Counted from the stretch's first letter, positions 9,791-18,840 are shown. The stretch is 64,000 bases of DNA from Indolivaga macrotermitis (GCF_900128985.1 NZ_FQUC01000013.1:1-64000); one strand, 5' to 3'. Notes: generated by a model from the letters alone, not told the origin. A program made the numbers and translations.

Positions 9791-10414
9791 TTAACGAACG
9801 TGAAAATCAAATAGTTTACGATCTTCAAGAAAACCTTCGAGATGATCGTCAATATCGACACGCCCTACTCCGGCAGGAGTCCCTGTAAACAATATATCCC
9901 CTATCTTTAAAGTAAAAAAACGGCTGGCATAAGCTATTACCTTGTCCACCGGATGTATCATTTCGGAGGTATTACCTTTCTGTACTTCAATACCATTCTT
10001 CGACAAGCTGAAATCCAGCGTATTTATTTCCTTTGAAAATACTTCTTTCGGTACAAACTCTCCTATTACAGCCGAATTATCGAAACCTTTGGATATCTCC
10101 CAGGGTAATCCTTTTTCTTTCAGGTCAGACTGAATATCACGGGCGGTAAAATCTATCCCGACCGTCAATTCATCGTAGTACCTGTGGGCAAAACGCTCCG
10201 CTATATTCTTCCCCAAACGGTTTATACGCACTACCACCTCTAGCTCGTAATGTATATTATCTGAAAAGTCGGGGATAAAAAAGGGCTTATTGTCTTTTAA
10301 TAAAGCCGAATCGGGTTTCATAAAGAGTACGGGATCTTCGGGAACAGCAGTATCATCCCTTCCCATTTCCCTATTATGCTGCTGATAATTAAGACCTACA
10401 CAGATTATTTTCAT
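9791..10414 (-). CDS. Fumarylacetoacetate hydrolase family protein
   Basis: A 207-residue protein of the FAH fold, a metal-dependent family that hydrolyses or decarboxylates acylpyruvates and related diketo acids in the cytoplasm. Visible hallmarks are the opening KIICVGLNYQQHNREM, HYELEVVVRI (metal-binding Glu pair), GIDFTARDIQ and the closing FTGTPAGVGRVDIDD. Its length matches the short single-domain acylpyruvase type rather than true fumarylacetoacetase. The physiological substrate cannot be named. It is the first gene of the minus-strand run leading to porU, 64 bases before the preferred porU start. Confidence 0.88.
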   Translation of the reverse strand: MKIICVGLNYQQHNREMGRDDTAVPEDPVLFMKPDSALLKDNKPFFIPDFSDNIHYELEVVVRINRLGKNIAERFAHRYYDELTVGIDFTARDIQSDLKEKGLPWEISKGFDNSAVIGEFVPKEVFSKEINTLDFSLSKNGIEVQKGNTSEMIHPVDKVIAYASRFFTLKIGDILFTGTPAGVGRVDIDDHLEGFLEDRKLFDFHVR

Positions 10415-10457
10415 TGTTTCACTTTATGGAATAGACCAATACTGTACGGTTCAGCGA

Positions 10458-10465
10458 CAAAGATA
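10458..10465 (-). promoter_or_regulatory. -7 promoter box of the FAH-porU-porV run
   Basis: Minus-strand TATCTTTG, 44 bases before the FAH-family start codon. A minus-strand TTTG is at 10482-10485, but its spacing is only 16 bases. Confidence 0.45.
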
Positions 10466-10574
10466 GAAATATTTTATTTGCCAAAAGACATTTATACCCC
10501 ATATACATAGTGGCTGCAGACTAAATAAGAGTAAAAAAATACTAAAATGTATTACTCATATCTGATAGATTAGC

Positions 10575-10582
10575 TATATTTG
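10575..10582 (+). promoter_or_regulatory. -7 promoter box of pyrE
   Basis: TATATTTG, 48 bases before the pyrE start codon; no convincing -33 element. Confidence 0.5.
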
Positions 10583-10629
10583 TCTTTGAATATTACATAT
10601 TACACTATCACCTACTTATTTTAATAACA

Positions 10630-11259
10630 ATGAGCAACTTAGAAAAAATGACGGCTGAAAAGCTTTTGAGAATAAAGGCTATAAAACTTCAACCTTCTAA
10701 TCCTTTCACCTGGGCTTCGGGTTGGAAATCACCTATATATTGCGATAACCGGAAGCTATTTTCTTATCCGGCTATCCGCAACTTTGTTAAGCTGGAAATG
10801 AGCCGCATCGTTGCCGAGAAATATCCGGAAGCTGATGCTATTGCAGGGGTTGCTACCGGTGCTATAACTCCGGGAGCTTTAGTTGCCGATGTTTTAGGTC
10901 TACCTTTTGTATACGTGCGATCCACACCTAAAGACCATGGGTTGGAAAATCTGATCGAGGGCGATCTCAAACCCAACAGTAAAGTGGTGGTTATAGAAGA
11001 CCTGATCTCGACAGGGGGCAGCAGCCTAAAAGCTGTGGAAGCTATCCAAAGGGATGGTTCTGAAGTAGTGGGTATGGTAGCGATTTTTAATTATGGATTT
11101 CCCGTAGCTGTAGAAAACTTCGAGAAAGCACATATTGAATTATCGACTTTGACCAACTACGACGCTGTTTTGGAACAGGCCTTGAAGATAGACTATATTG
11201 AAGAATCGGACTTAGATACTTTACAAGAATGGAGAAAAGCTCCGTCCAAGTGGAGCTAA
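10630..11259 (+). CDS. pyrE: Orotate phosphoribosyltransferase
   Basis: A 209-residue enzyme of de novo pyrimidine synthesis that joins orotate to PRPP, giving orotidine 5'-phosphate. The type I PRPP-binding loop VVVIEDLISTGGSS is near residues 119-132. The orotate-binding FTWASGWKSPIYCDNR segment is at 23-38 and RSTPKDHG carries the flexible catalytic loop. It opens a four-gene plus-strand run (pyrE, SRPBCC protein, argH, serB) with gaps of 30, 74 and 31 bases and a single strong terminator at the end, so cotranscription is likely. Confidence 0.96.
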   Translation: MSNLEKMTAEKLLRIKAIKLQPSNPFTWASGWKSPIYCDNRKLFSYPAIRNFVKLEMSRIVAEKYPEADAIAGVATGAITPGALVADVLGLPFVYVRSTPKDHGLENLIEGDLKPNSKVVVIEDLISTGGSSLKAVEAIQRDGSEVVGMVAIFNYGFPVAVENFEKAHIELSTLTNYDAVLEQALKIDYIEESDLDTLQEWRKAPSKWS

Positions 11260-11289
11260 GTCGCAGTATCAGTTACATATAAAATCGAA

Positions 11290-11718
11290 ATGACAGAATA
11301 TACCAGTGATGTAAAGACGATACCTTATTCGTCTGAAGTTATTTTTGCAGTACTATCCGATTTTCGGAAGCTGGATTTAGTAAAGGACAAATTACCGGAG
11401 AATAAAGTTAATAACTTTACTTATGACCAAGATTCGTGCAGTCTTAATGTAAGCCCTATAGGTAATGTCAAATTTGTGATTGTAGAGAGAAATCCTCACA
11501 GTAGTATAAAGCTCGAAGCCCAGCAATTACCCTTTGAGTTGAATTTAACCATCGAGTTGAAACAGAACTCCGAAAACGAAACAAATCTGGGGCTGGTTGT
11601 TAATGCAAATCTTAATCCCTTTTTGAAGCCAATGGTATCCAAACCTTTACAAGAAGGCTTAAATAAAATGGCTGATATGCTGGCATCATTGCCATACAAC
11701 GAATTAACAGATAAATAA
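11290..11718 (+). CDS. SRPBCC (START-like) family protein
   Basis: A 142-residue soluble protein of the SRPBCC/polyketide-cyclase-like ligand-binding fold: an N-terminal strand-helix (TEYTSDVKTIPYSSEVIFAVLSDFRKLDLVKD), central strands, and a long C-terminal helix ending LQEGLNKMADMLASLPY. No catalytic residues can be assigned and the ligand is unknown. It sits between pyrE and argH in what looks like one operon, an arrangement I recall from other Bacteroidales. A role tied to nucleotide or arginine metabolism is only suggested by position. Confidence 0.8.
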   Translation: MTEYTSDVKTIPYSSEVIFAVLSDFRKLDLVKDKLPENKVNNFTYDQDSCSLNVSPIGNVKFVIVERNPHSSIKLEAQQLPFELNLTIELKQNSENETNLGLVVNANLNPFLKPMVSKPLQEGLNKMADMLASLPYNELTDK

Positions 11719-11792
11719 AGCATCAAGCCTTATTTGTCTGTTTTAGTTAATGTATTAACTGACGGGAATTCCGGTAACACCTAATATTTATA

Positions 11793-13127
11793 ATGAAACT
11801 CTGGCAAAAAAACACCCTTGTCAACAAGGATATCGAAGAATATACGGTCGGTAAAGACCGGGAAATGGATTTATACCTTGCCAAACATGACGTACTGGGA
11901 TCCATAGCTCACATCACCATGTTACAGTCTATTAATCTGCTAACTAAGGAAGAGCTGGATATTCTGCTGAAAGAACTCAAGTCGATCCATGCTTCGATCG
12001 AACGAGGCGAATTCGTCATAGAAGACGATGTAGAAGACGTTCATTCGCAAGTAGAACTACTACTTACACGTAAGTTGGGTGATGTAGGGAAAAAGATCCA
12101 TAGCGGACGATCCAGAAATGATCAGATTCTGCTCGATCTCAAGCTTTTTACCAGAGAGCAGATAAAAACAATTGTCGGATCAGTCTCTAACCTGATAGAC
12201 CTGTTGTTAAAACAAAGCGAAAAATACAAGCATGTGCTGCTACCCGGCTATACTCACTTACAAATAGCCATGCCTTCGTCGTTCGGACTATGGTTTGGCG
12301 CATATGCCGAAAGCCTTGTCGACGATTTGCAGCTTCTTCTGGCAGCATTCAAAATATGCAACCGCAATCCTTTAGGTTCTGCGGCAGGATACGGATCGTC
12401 ATTCCCCCTCAACAGACAAATGACTACAGACCTGTTAGGCTTCGACTCGATGAATTACAATGTCGTATATGCGCAAATGGGCAGGGGTAAAATGGAGCGT
12501 ACAGTAGCTTTTGCTATTGCAGGAATAGCCGCTACCCTATCCAAACTGTCTTTTGACGCATGTATGTACAACAGCCAGAACTTCGGGTTTATAAAACTAC
12601 CCGATGAATATACTACCGGATCCAGTATTATGCCTCATAAGAAAAATCCTGATGTGTTCGAATTATCCCGTGCCAAATGCAATAAGCTGCAAGCTTTACC
12701 GGTTGAAATCACTATGATTTCTAACAATTTGCCTTCCGGATATTTTCGCGATATGCAGTTGATTAAAGAAATGTTTATTCCATCATTCGACGAACTGAAC
12801 AATTGCATTTCGATGATCGGACGGATGCTTGCCGAAATAAAAGTGAATGAGGATATTATCAACGACGACAAATACACATATATATTCAGTGTCGAAGAAG
12901 TAAACCGCCTCGTTCTCGAAGAAGGAATGCCATTCCGGGATGCTTATAAAAAAGTAGGACTGGATATAGAAGCCGGTAACTTCGAGCACGACCGTACTGT
13001 AAACCACACACATGAAGGTAGTATCGGCAACCTCTGCAATGACCAGATAGAGATTTTAAAACAGAAAGTTATAGATCAATTCGATTTCTCGGCAATCGAA
13101 GCCGCCGAAAACAGATTATTAAACTAA
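11793..13127 (+). CDS. argH: Argininosuccinate lyase
   Basis: A 444-residue fumarase/aspartase-superfamily enzyme that splits argininosuccinate into arginine and fumarate in the last step of arginine synthesis. The superfamily signature GSSIMPHKKNPD with its catalytic-loop Ser, the block HSGRSRNDQILLD and the block PGYTHLQIAMP are all intact. Length is normal for Bacteroidota members, slightly shorter than E. coli ArgH. No other arginine gene is in the window; the gene sits in the pyrE-serB run, where pyrimidine and arginine synthesis share carbamoyl phosphate. Confidence 0.96.
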   Translation: MKLWQKNTLVNKDIEEYTVGKDREMDLYLAKHDVLGSIAHITMLQSINLLTKEELDILLKELKSIHASIERGEFVIEDDVEDVHSQVELLLTRKLGDVGKKIHSGRSRNDQILLDLKLFTREQIKTIVGSVSNLIDLLLKQSEKYKHVLLPGYTHLQIAMPSSFGLWFGAYAESLVDDLQLLLAAFKICNRNPLGSAAGYGSSFPLNRQMTTDLLGFDSMNYNVVYAQMGRGKMERTVAFAIAGIAATLSKLSFDACMYNSQNFGFIKLPDEYTTGSSIMPHKKNPDVFELSRAKCNKLQALPVEITMISNNLPSGYFRDMQLIKEMFIPSFDELNNCISMIGRMLAEIKVNEDIINDDKYTYIFSVEEVNRLVLEEGMPFRDAYKKVGLDIEAGNFEHDRTVNHTHEGSIGNLCNDQIEILKQKVIDQFDFSAIEAAENRLLN

Positions 13128-13158
13128 AACAAGTAAAAATAATACACTTCCTTCCGAA

Positions 13159-14382
13159 ATGGAGAAAACAGAAATTATCCTAGTTCGCATATCAGGACAA
13201 GACCGTCCGGGTGTAACTACTGCACTTACCGGTATTTTAGGGCATTACAATGCTACGATTCTGGATATAGGCCAAGCCAATATTCACCATTCGCTATCTT
13301 TGGCTATTGTTTTCGAATCGGAAACCAGTCAATCGGGCTATATTCTGAAAGACCTTCTGTTTAAAGCCGATGAACTTGGAGTCAACGTCCGTTTTTCCCA
13401 CCTCAGCAAAGAAGACTATTCCACTTGGGTAAACCTTCAAGGTAAGAACCGTTATACAGTCACCATTCTCGGGAAAGAACTTAACGGAACACAGATTTCC
13501 CTCGTATCTCAGGTCTTGTTAGATAATAAGCTGAATATTGAGAAGATAAACCGTCTTACAGCACGTATTCCTATAAATAAAAAAGACCGTATAGGCAGGT
13601 CATGTATCGAATTATCGATCAGGGGAACTGTAGAAAGTTTTAAAGACCTGCAAAGGGACTTTATGCGCTTATCTTCTCTTCATCAGATAGATATAGCATT
13701 TCAGGAAGAAAGTATGTATCGACGCATGCGCCGTCTGATCTGTTTCGATATGGATTCGACACTGATACAAACCGAAGTTATAGACGAACTGGCCGACCGT
13801 GCCGGAGTAGGTGAAGAAGTCAGAGCTATAACCGAATCTGCCATGCGTGGAGAAATAGACTTTTCGGAAAGCTTCAAACGACGGGTCGGACTTTTAAAAG
13901 GCTTAGACGAATCGGTAATGAAAGATATTGCCGAAAATCTTCCTATTACAGACGGAATGGTACGCCTGGTACGTATACTAAAGAAAAGCGGATACAAAAT
14001 AGCTATCCTATCAGGAGGATTTACCTATTTTGGCAATTACCTGAAAGAAAAATATGGTTTTGATTATGTTTATGCCAACGAACTCGAAATTGCGGATGGC
14101 AAGCTTACAGGAAACCATGTGGGAGATATTGTAGATGGTAAACGTAAAGCCGAATTACTACGTCTTATTGCTCAAGTAGAGAAAGTTGACCTTAAACAAA
14201 CTGTAGCTGTCGGCGACGGAGCAAATGACTTGCAGATGCTGGCTACCGCAGGCTTGGGAATCGCTTTTCATGCAAAGCCTAAAGTGAAGGCCAATGCACA
14301 GCAATCGTTATCAACAGTAGGTCTCGACGGTATTCTATACTTTTTAGGATACAGGGACTCAATGCTTGAAGGTGATTATTAA
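13159..14382 (+). CDS. serB: Phosphoserine phosphatase with N-terminal ACT domains
   Basis: A 407-residue HAD phosphatase that makes L-serine from 3-phosphoserine. Residues 1 to about 180 contain two ACT-type regulatory modules (first begins EIILVRISGQDRPGVT), which probably bind an amino acid such as serine for feedback control. The HAD domain follows: motif I FDMDSTLIQ (Asp197, Asp199), the ILSGGFTYF motif II region, and motif III/IV GDGANDLQMLATAG. The ACT-ACT-HAD layout is the common long SerB form. It is the last gene of the pyrE run and is followed by a strong hairpin terminator. Confidence 0.95.
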   Translation: MEKTEIILVRISGQDRPGVTTALTGILGHYNATILDIGQANIHHSLSLAIVFESETSQSGYILKDLLFKADELGVNVRFSHLSKEDYSTWVNLQGKNRYTVTILGKELNGTQISLVSQVLLDNKLNIEKINRLTARIPINKKDRIGRSCIELSIRGTVESFKDLQRDFMRLSSLHQIDIAFQEESMYRRMRRLICFDMDSTLIQTEVIDELADRAGVGEEVRAITESAMRGEIDFSESFKRRVGLLKGLDESVMKDIAENLPITDGMVRLVRILKKSGYKIAILSGGFTYFGNYLKEKYGFDYVYANELEIADGKLTGNHVGDIVDGKRKAELLRLIAQVEKVDLKQTVAVGDGANDLQMLATAGLGIAFHAKPKVKANAQQSLSTVGLDGILYFLGYRDSMLEGDY

Positions 14383-14409
14383 CAATGAGACCATTAATAA
14401 TATATAATC

Positions 14410-14449
14410 TCGCCGGATTCAATAATAAAGGAATCCGGCGATTCTTTTT
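14410..14449 (+). terminator. Rho-independent terminator after serB
   Basis: An 11-base perfect stem (14410-14420 with 14431-14441, TCGCCGGATTC and its complement), a ten-base loop, then a T-rich tail. Confidence 0.85.
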
Positions 14450-14556
14450 GCTAATATTTAAAGCTCTGATTCACTGAAAGAAGGTCTTTTTTTAATAAGG
14501 TAAGCACCGGAAAACTAATAAATGTGATGCGTTAATATAGCCTAATGCAAGGTATA

Positions 14557-14592
14557 TTTTTGCAGGATTCTTACATTTTGGTAGTATATTTG
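14557..14592 (+). promoter_or_regulatory. Promoter of the LysE-family gene
   Basis: TTTTG ending at 14562 and TATATTTG at 14585-14592 with 22 bases between them, close to the -33/-7 spacing of Bacteroidetes sigma factor promoters. Confidence 0.55.
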
Positions 14593-14624
14593 TTTGTTAA
14601 ACTATAAGACAGAAGTTTATTACA

Positions 14625-15266
14625 ATGTTCGATATAGTAGTAAAAGGAATACTGATCGGTATCCTCGTATCGGCTCCAATGGGACCTATTGGGGTACTAT
14701 GTGTTCAGCGAACGCTGAATGAGGGCAGAACCCACGGATTTATATCCGGCTTGGGAGCTACCTTCTCCGATTTGCTATATGCCATCATTACAGGCTTAGG
14801 TATCAGTTTTATTTTAGACTTTATTCAAGCCAACCATTATCCATTGCAGATTGTCGGAAGCATTCTGCTTATGGGTGCAGGTTATTATATATATAGGTCC
14901 AACCCTGCGCGGACACTAAAAAAACAATGTAAAGAAAAGTCCACTGCCATTTGGCAAAACTTCATATCTTCTTTTTTCATTAATCTCGCAAACATTGGCA
15001 TTCTGTTTTTCTTCATAGCCATGTTTGCCCGGTTTAACTTTATTGATCCAATAGATTCAACAAAAAATTTCGTCGGAATACTATCTATTGGATTAGGAAC
15101 GGTTATCTGGTGGCTAGGTGTTTCTACAGTAGTAGATAAGGTACGAAATATCTTTAATCCGCGGGGACTAAAGATATTCAATAATATTTTGGGTGTAATA
15201 CTGTTCATTATAGGGGTTGTAGGCTTATTAACCAGTACTGTAAGCCTGATAGAGCTTTACGCATAA
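14625..15266 (+). CDS. LysE/RhtB family amino-acid exporter
   Basis: A 213-residue inner-membrane protein with about six hydrophobic segments. It starts with the family hallmark GILIGILVSAPMGPIGVLCVQRTL and continues with GFISGLGATFSDLLYA, both typical of LysE-type exporters of basic or small neutral amino acids. The exported substrate cannot be inferred from sequence. It has its own promoter and is convergent with the next gene, so it is probably monocistronic. A weak inverted repeat (ATCCGC and GCGGAT at 15301-15306 and 15333-15338) may contribute to termination. Confidence 0.88.
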   Translation: MFDIVVKGILIGILVSAPMGPIGVLCVQRTLNEGRTHGFISGLGATFSDLLYAIITGLGISFILDFIQANHYPLQIVGSILLMGAGYYIYRSNPARTLKKQCKEKSTAIWQNFISSFFINLANIGILFFFIAMFARFNFIDPIDSTKNFVGILSIGLGTVIWWLGVSTVVDKVRNIFNPRGLKIFNNILGVILFIIGVVGLLTSTVSLIELYA

Positions 15267-15420
15267 ACAAGCTTCTCCATTCAAAAAGTACAATAAATAA
15301 ATCCGCCCCCGGATTACTCTTAATCTCTTGGAGCGGATGTGAAAGGAGTATTTCTTTTTGATAAAATAAATAATTATCCTTTCAAGAACAGATAGCTAAC
15401 TTTTAGTTTAAATTCTGACA

Positions 15421-15969
15421 TTACCGTCTGTTATTGGACTTACTCTGATTGTTAGACGATTGCCTATCATTATTACTGTTCTTTGTATTATTCTGTTTTG
15501 TACTATTCTGTTTTTGGTTTTTATTATTAGAAACCTGGTTATTGTCTACCCACGATCTGGTATTGTTTCTACTTTGGTTATATTTCGTATCACTGGTATT
15601 ACGAATAGAAATCTGCGTTTTATTTCCTTTATAATTGGAATACTCTTTTTTATGGGTCTTGTTTTGCAACCAAGGCTGTTTTTCATTTACCACAACCTTA
15701 TACATATTGTAGAAATCGTATCTACTATACTTATTAGGAAGGTATTGATTAGATATCCATTTAGACCCTGATAAATAATAGAACAAAGAATTGGTTACAT
15801 CAAAATAGATATTCAAGTCCGGAAAATAATAATAACCTGCATAATCATATCCGGAAGGTCCCCATGCCGGTTGATTACCAATGTTAATATTTACATTCAC
15901 CTGAGCATTCGCTGTATTAAAGGAATTTACCGATAATATAATTGCTAAAATAAAAATAATCTTCTTCAT
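15421..15969 (-). CDS. Secreted Asn-rich protein of unknown function
   Basis: A 182-residue protein with a classical signal peptide (MKKIIFILAIILSVNSFNTANA, cleavage after about residue 22). The mature part starts QVNVNINIGNQPAWGPSGYD, then an aromatic-rich segment YYYFPDLNIYFDV that resembles a widespread but uncharacterised Bacteroidota periplasmic or surface family. From about residue 115 to the end it is low-complexity Asn/Gln/Ser/Lys sequence ending SNNRR. The tail is probably disordered. No enzymatic motif is visible. It is a single gene, convergent with the LysE-family gene. I do not recognise a function. Confidence 0.75.
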   Translation of the reverse strand: MKKIIFILAIILSVNSFNTANAQVNVNINIGNQPAWGPSGYDYAGYYYFPDLNIYFDVTNSLFYYLSGSKWISNQYLPNKYSRYDFYNMYKVVVNEKQPWLQNKTHKKEYSNYKGNKTQISIRNTSDTKYNQSRNNTRSWVDNNQVSNNKNQKQNSTKQNNTKNSNNDRQSSNNQSKSNNRR

Positions 15970-16371
15970 GACTGTTAGCGTTTTATTGATTTATAATTCA
16001 AAAGAAGTATTATTTGATTTCCGGTACAACAGTTATCGACCGATAGGCAGTTATAATCGATAAAAGGCAGTACTAAAACCTATATTGATTAGAAATAATA
16101 ACGATAAAAAACTACAGTTCCGTTATTGTCAAAATTAACAAAAAAATTAAGGGCTATATACATACCTACTTCATCACAAAGTCCCTGATAATTAGCTATA
16201 TCTTAATGTATATCATACAATATACACACTAACACTTATTGTAATAGACATGATATTTAATAAGCTGATTTACATTTGATTAACTTTAAAATAAACACAA
16301 AACATACTTGTACAAACAAAAATTTCACTTATATTTGCTTGTACCAAGAATCGAAAAGAGTTGATATTACC
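15970..16371. other. AT-rich intergenic region upstream of the Nudix regulator
   Basis: About 400 bases without a gene. Near its right end are the regulator promoter and two CTTGTAC repeats (16307-16313 and 16338-16344, 31 bases apart). The rest shows no clear structure; no promoter for the minus-strand secreted protein could be fixed. Confidence 0.5.
16308..16337 (+). promoter_or_regulatory. Promoter of the Nudix xylose regulator gene
   Basis: TTG at 16308-16310 and TATATTTG at 16330-16337 are separated by 19 bases, a consensus spacing. The predicted transcript start falls near 16344, so the open frame beginning at 16276 cannot be the real start; ATG 16372 is used. CTTGTAC repeats flank the box and could be an autoregulatory site. 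Confidence 0.65.
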
Positions 16372-17091
16372 ATGAAAACAAATTTTATACACACCTATGT
16401 ATCGGTAGACTGCGTAGTCTTTGGTTTCGACGATAACCAACTTGACATACTTCTGGTACAACGCAACGAGGAAAGTGACAACCTTGTAGACCTAAAACTA
16501 CCCGGGAGCCTCATTTATGATGACGAAGATGTAGACGATGCTGCTCAACGGGTTCTGTTTGAATTGACGGGAATCAAGAAGATGACATTAAAGCAATTCC
16601 GTTGCTTTGCATCGCCCGAGAGAGCCAATAACCCCAATGATATAAAATGGCTCGACAAAGAATACAAACCCGACATCAACAGGTTAATAACCGTAGCATA
16701 CCTGTCGTTATGTAAAATAGACCGGAAATTAAACAACATATCCAAATACAAAAATTCTCAGTGGTGTCCGATAAACAAATTGCCTAAGATGCCATTCGAC
16801 CACAATCAAATCGTAAAAGAATCGTTAGCCGAAATAAGGAAATGGATAGAAGCCGAACCGGCAATCATATTCGAACTGCTGCCGCAGAAATTTACAATCA
16901 GCCAGATTCACCGGTTATACGAAGCCGTTTACGACAAAAAAATCGACATACGCAATTTCCATAAGAAGATAGCCATTATGCCCTATGTAATTGCTTTAGA
17001 AGAAAAGCAGAAAGACGTATCGCACCGGGCCGCACGGTACTATAAATTTGACAAGGTTACATACAATAAACGTAAAACCAACATACAGTAG
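16372..17091 (+). CDS. xylR: Nudix-domain transcriptional regulator, probable xylose regulator
   Basis: A 239-residue protein from ATG 16372, which sits just downstream of the predicted transcript start. The N-terminal two thirds is a Nudix fold (VSVDCVVFGFDDNQLDILLVQR, LPGSLIYDDEDVDDAAQRVL). The Nudix box is degenerate, as in NrtR/AraR-type regulators where the domain senses a ligand rather than hydrolysing it. The C-terminal part (FTISQIHRLYEAVYDKKI, FHKKIAIMPYV) is a winged helix. Bacteroides AraR is a characterised member. The position directly before xylB-xylA-xylT points to xylose or xylulose sensing. A palindromic site overlaps its stop codon. The symbol reflects inferred role, not a named ortholog. 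Confidence 0.82.
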   Translation: MKTNFIHTYVSVDCVVFGFDDNQLDILLVQRNEESDNLVDLKLPGSLIYDDEDVDDAAQRVLFELTGIKKMTLKQFRCFASPERANNPNDIKWLDKEYKPDINRLITVAYLSLCKIDRKLNNISKYKNSQWCPINKLPKMPFDHNQIVKESLAEIRKWIEAEPAIIFELLPQKFTISQIHRLYEAVYDKKIDIRNFHKKIAIMPYVIALEEKQKDVSHRAARYYKFDKVTYNKRKTNIQ

Positions 17092-17102
17092 GTCTCAGAC
17101 CT
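17090..17102. promoter_or_regulatory. Candidate xyl operator 1 (AGGTCTCAGACCT), before xylB
   Basis: Perfect 6-1-6 dyad overlapping the regulator stop codon and lying 128 bases before xylB. Its arms are identical to those of the sites before xylA and the symporter gene; only the central base differs. Confidence 0.72.
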
Positions 17103-17230
17103 TTTTATTGGTTTTGTTAGTAAAACAACAATAACCTGCTATATGCCGGAAATACGTCATTCAAGACTTACTGTTACTTAATATTATAAAACTAATCTTT
17201 ATTAGATAACCTGAAAATATCAAAAAGCAT

Positions 17231-18706
17231 ATGTATTTATTAGGATACGACATTGGTAGTTCGTCCGTTAAGGCTTGTCTGGTAGAAGCCAACACGGGAA
17301 AAATCGTTGCTTCGGACTTCTTTCCGAAAGAGGAAATGGCTATCACTGCAGTAAAAGCAGGATGGGCTGAACAAGCTCCCGAAGACTGGTGGGCAAACCT
17401 GAAACTGGCTCATGCGTCTGTCATTCAGCAGTCGCAGGTAAAAGCCGAAGATATTAAAGCAATCGGTATTACATGGCAAATGCACGGATTGGTACTTGTA
17501 GATAAAGACCAGAATGTGCTACGCCCTTCTATCATCTGGTGCGATAGTCGTGCTGTACCATACGGTGAGAAAGCATTCAAAGCAATCGGTGAAGAAAAAT
17601 GCCTGTCACATCTGCTTAACTCTCCCGGAAACTTTACAGCATCTAAACTTGCCTGGGTAAAAGAGAACGAACCCGAAGTATTTGATAAAATAGACAAATT
17701 GATGTTACCCGGAGATTATATTGCCATGAAACTATCCGGCAATATATCTATGACGATAGAAGGACTTTCGGAAGGAATGTTCTGGGATTTCAAAACTCAG
17801 TCGGTATCCGAAGATATATTGTCTTATTATGGAATACCTAAAAGTTTTATTCCAGAGATCAAACCTATATTCGGCCTTCAGGGAGAAGTATCTGCGCAAG
17901 CTGCCAAAGAACTGGGGTTGAAAGAAGGTATTCCCCTCACCTATCGTGCAGGTGATCAGCCCAACAATGCAGCATCGCTGAATGTATTCAACCCCGGAGA
18001 AATAGCATCTACCGCCGGAACATCGGGTGTAGTATACGGAGTACTTGATAAACTAGACTATGATAAGAAATCGCGTGTAAATACTTTTGCGCACGTTAAT
18101 TATACTCCAGATCAGACCCGTTTGGGAGTATTACTATGTATCAATGGCACAGGAATTCTCAACTCTTGGCTCAGACGTAATCTGGCTGTCGAAGGACTAT
18201 CGTACAATGATATGAATAATCTGGCTGCCCAATCTCCTATCGGATCAAAAGGCTTATCGGTTATTCCTTTCGGAAACGGAGCGGAAAGAGTATTGGAAAA
18301 CAAAGAAGTTGATTGCTCGATACACGGTATCAACTTCAACATACATACTAAAGCCGATTTACTTCGTGCCGGACAGGAAGGTATCGTTTTCTCTTATGAG
18401 TACGGAATGGAAATCATGAAAGAAATGGGTATGAATATCCACCTTATCCGTGCCGGATATGCCAATATGTTCCTCAGCCCGGTATTTGCCCAAACGCTGG
18501 CAAGTGTAAGCGGTGCTACAATCGAGTTATTTAATACCGACGGTGCAGCTGGTGCAGCCAAAGCAGCAGGGATGGGGGCAGGTATTTATGCATCGAACGA
18601 AGAAGCCTTTGCATCACTAATCAAAATATCTGTTATTGAGCCTGAGGCTGACAAGAAAACTCAGTACCGTGATGCGTACGAAAAATGGAAATCCCTGATA
18701 AAATAA
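17231..18706 (+). CDS. xylB: Xylulokinase
   Basis: A 491-residue FGGY-family sugar kinase that phosphorylates D-xylulose to xylulose 5-phosphate for the pentose phosphate pathway. The N-terminal phosphate-binding loop LGYDIGSSSVKACL is at residues 4-17. The substrate region ITWQMHGLVLVD, the ATP-site glycines TAGTSGVVYG and the C-terminal FNTDGAAGAAKAAGMGAG are all present. Neighbours xylA and the symporter fix the substrate as xylulose rather than another ketose. It is likely repressed or activated through the dyad at 17090-17102 by the adjacent Nudix regulator. Confidence 0.95.
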   Translation: MYLLGYDIGSSSVKACLVEANTGKIVASDFFPKEEMAITAVKAGWAEQAPEDWWANLKLAHASVIQQSQVKAEDIKAIGITWQMHGLVLVDKDQNVLRPSIIWCDSRAVPYGEKAFKAIGEEKCLSHLLNSPGNFTASKLAWVKENEPEVFDKIDKLMLPGDYIAMKLSGNISMTIEGLSEGMFWDFKTQSVSEDILSYYGIPKSFIPEIKPIFGLQGEVSAQAAKELGLKEGIPLTYRAGDQPNNAASLNVFNPGEIASTAGTSGVVYGVLDKLDYDKKSRVNTFAHVNYTPDQTRLGVLLCINGTGILNSWLRRNLAVEGLSYNDMNNLAAQSPIGSKGLSVIPFGNGAERVLENKEVDCSIHGINFNIHTKADLLRAGQEGIVFSYEYGMEIMKEMGMNIHLIRAGYANMFLSPVFAQTLASVSGATIELFNTDGAAGAAKAAGMGAGIYASNEEAFASLIKISVIEPEADKKTQYRDAYEKWKSLIK

Positions 18707-18795
18707 ATAATCTATATCATTAATAAATGTAAGTCTTTAATGATACATTTCAGAACATAACAACTTATCCTTATTGCACTTACAAAATAATAAAG

Positions 18796-18808
18796 AGGTC
18801 TGAGACCT
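18796..18808. promoter_or_regulatory. Candidate xyl operator 2 (AGGTCTGAGACCT), before xylA
   Basis: Second perfect copy of the dyad, 32 bases before the xylA start codon, in the 134-base xylB-xylA gap. Confidence 0.75.
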
Positions 18809-18840
18809 TAATTGTTTCATTTAAAATTTAAAGAATAACC

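Noticed and set aside
15449-15771. Plus-strand open frames opposite the Asn-rich secreted protein
   Set aside because: They are the mirror of its low-complexity codons, and the minus-strand frame has the signal peptide.
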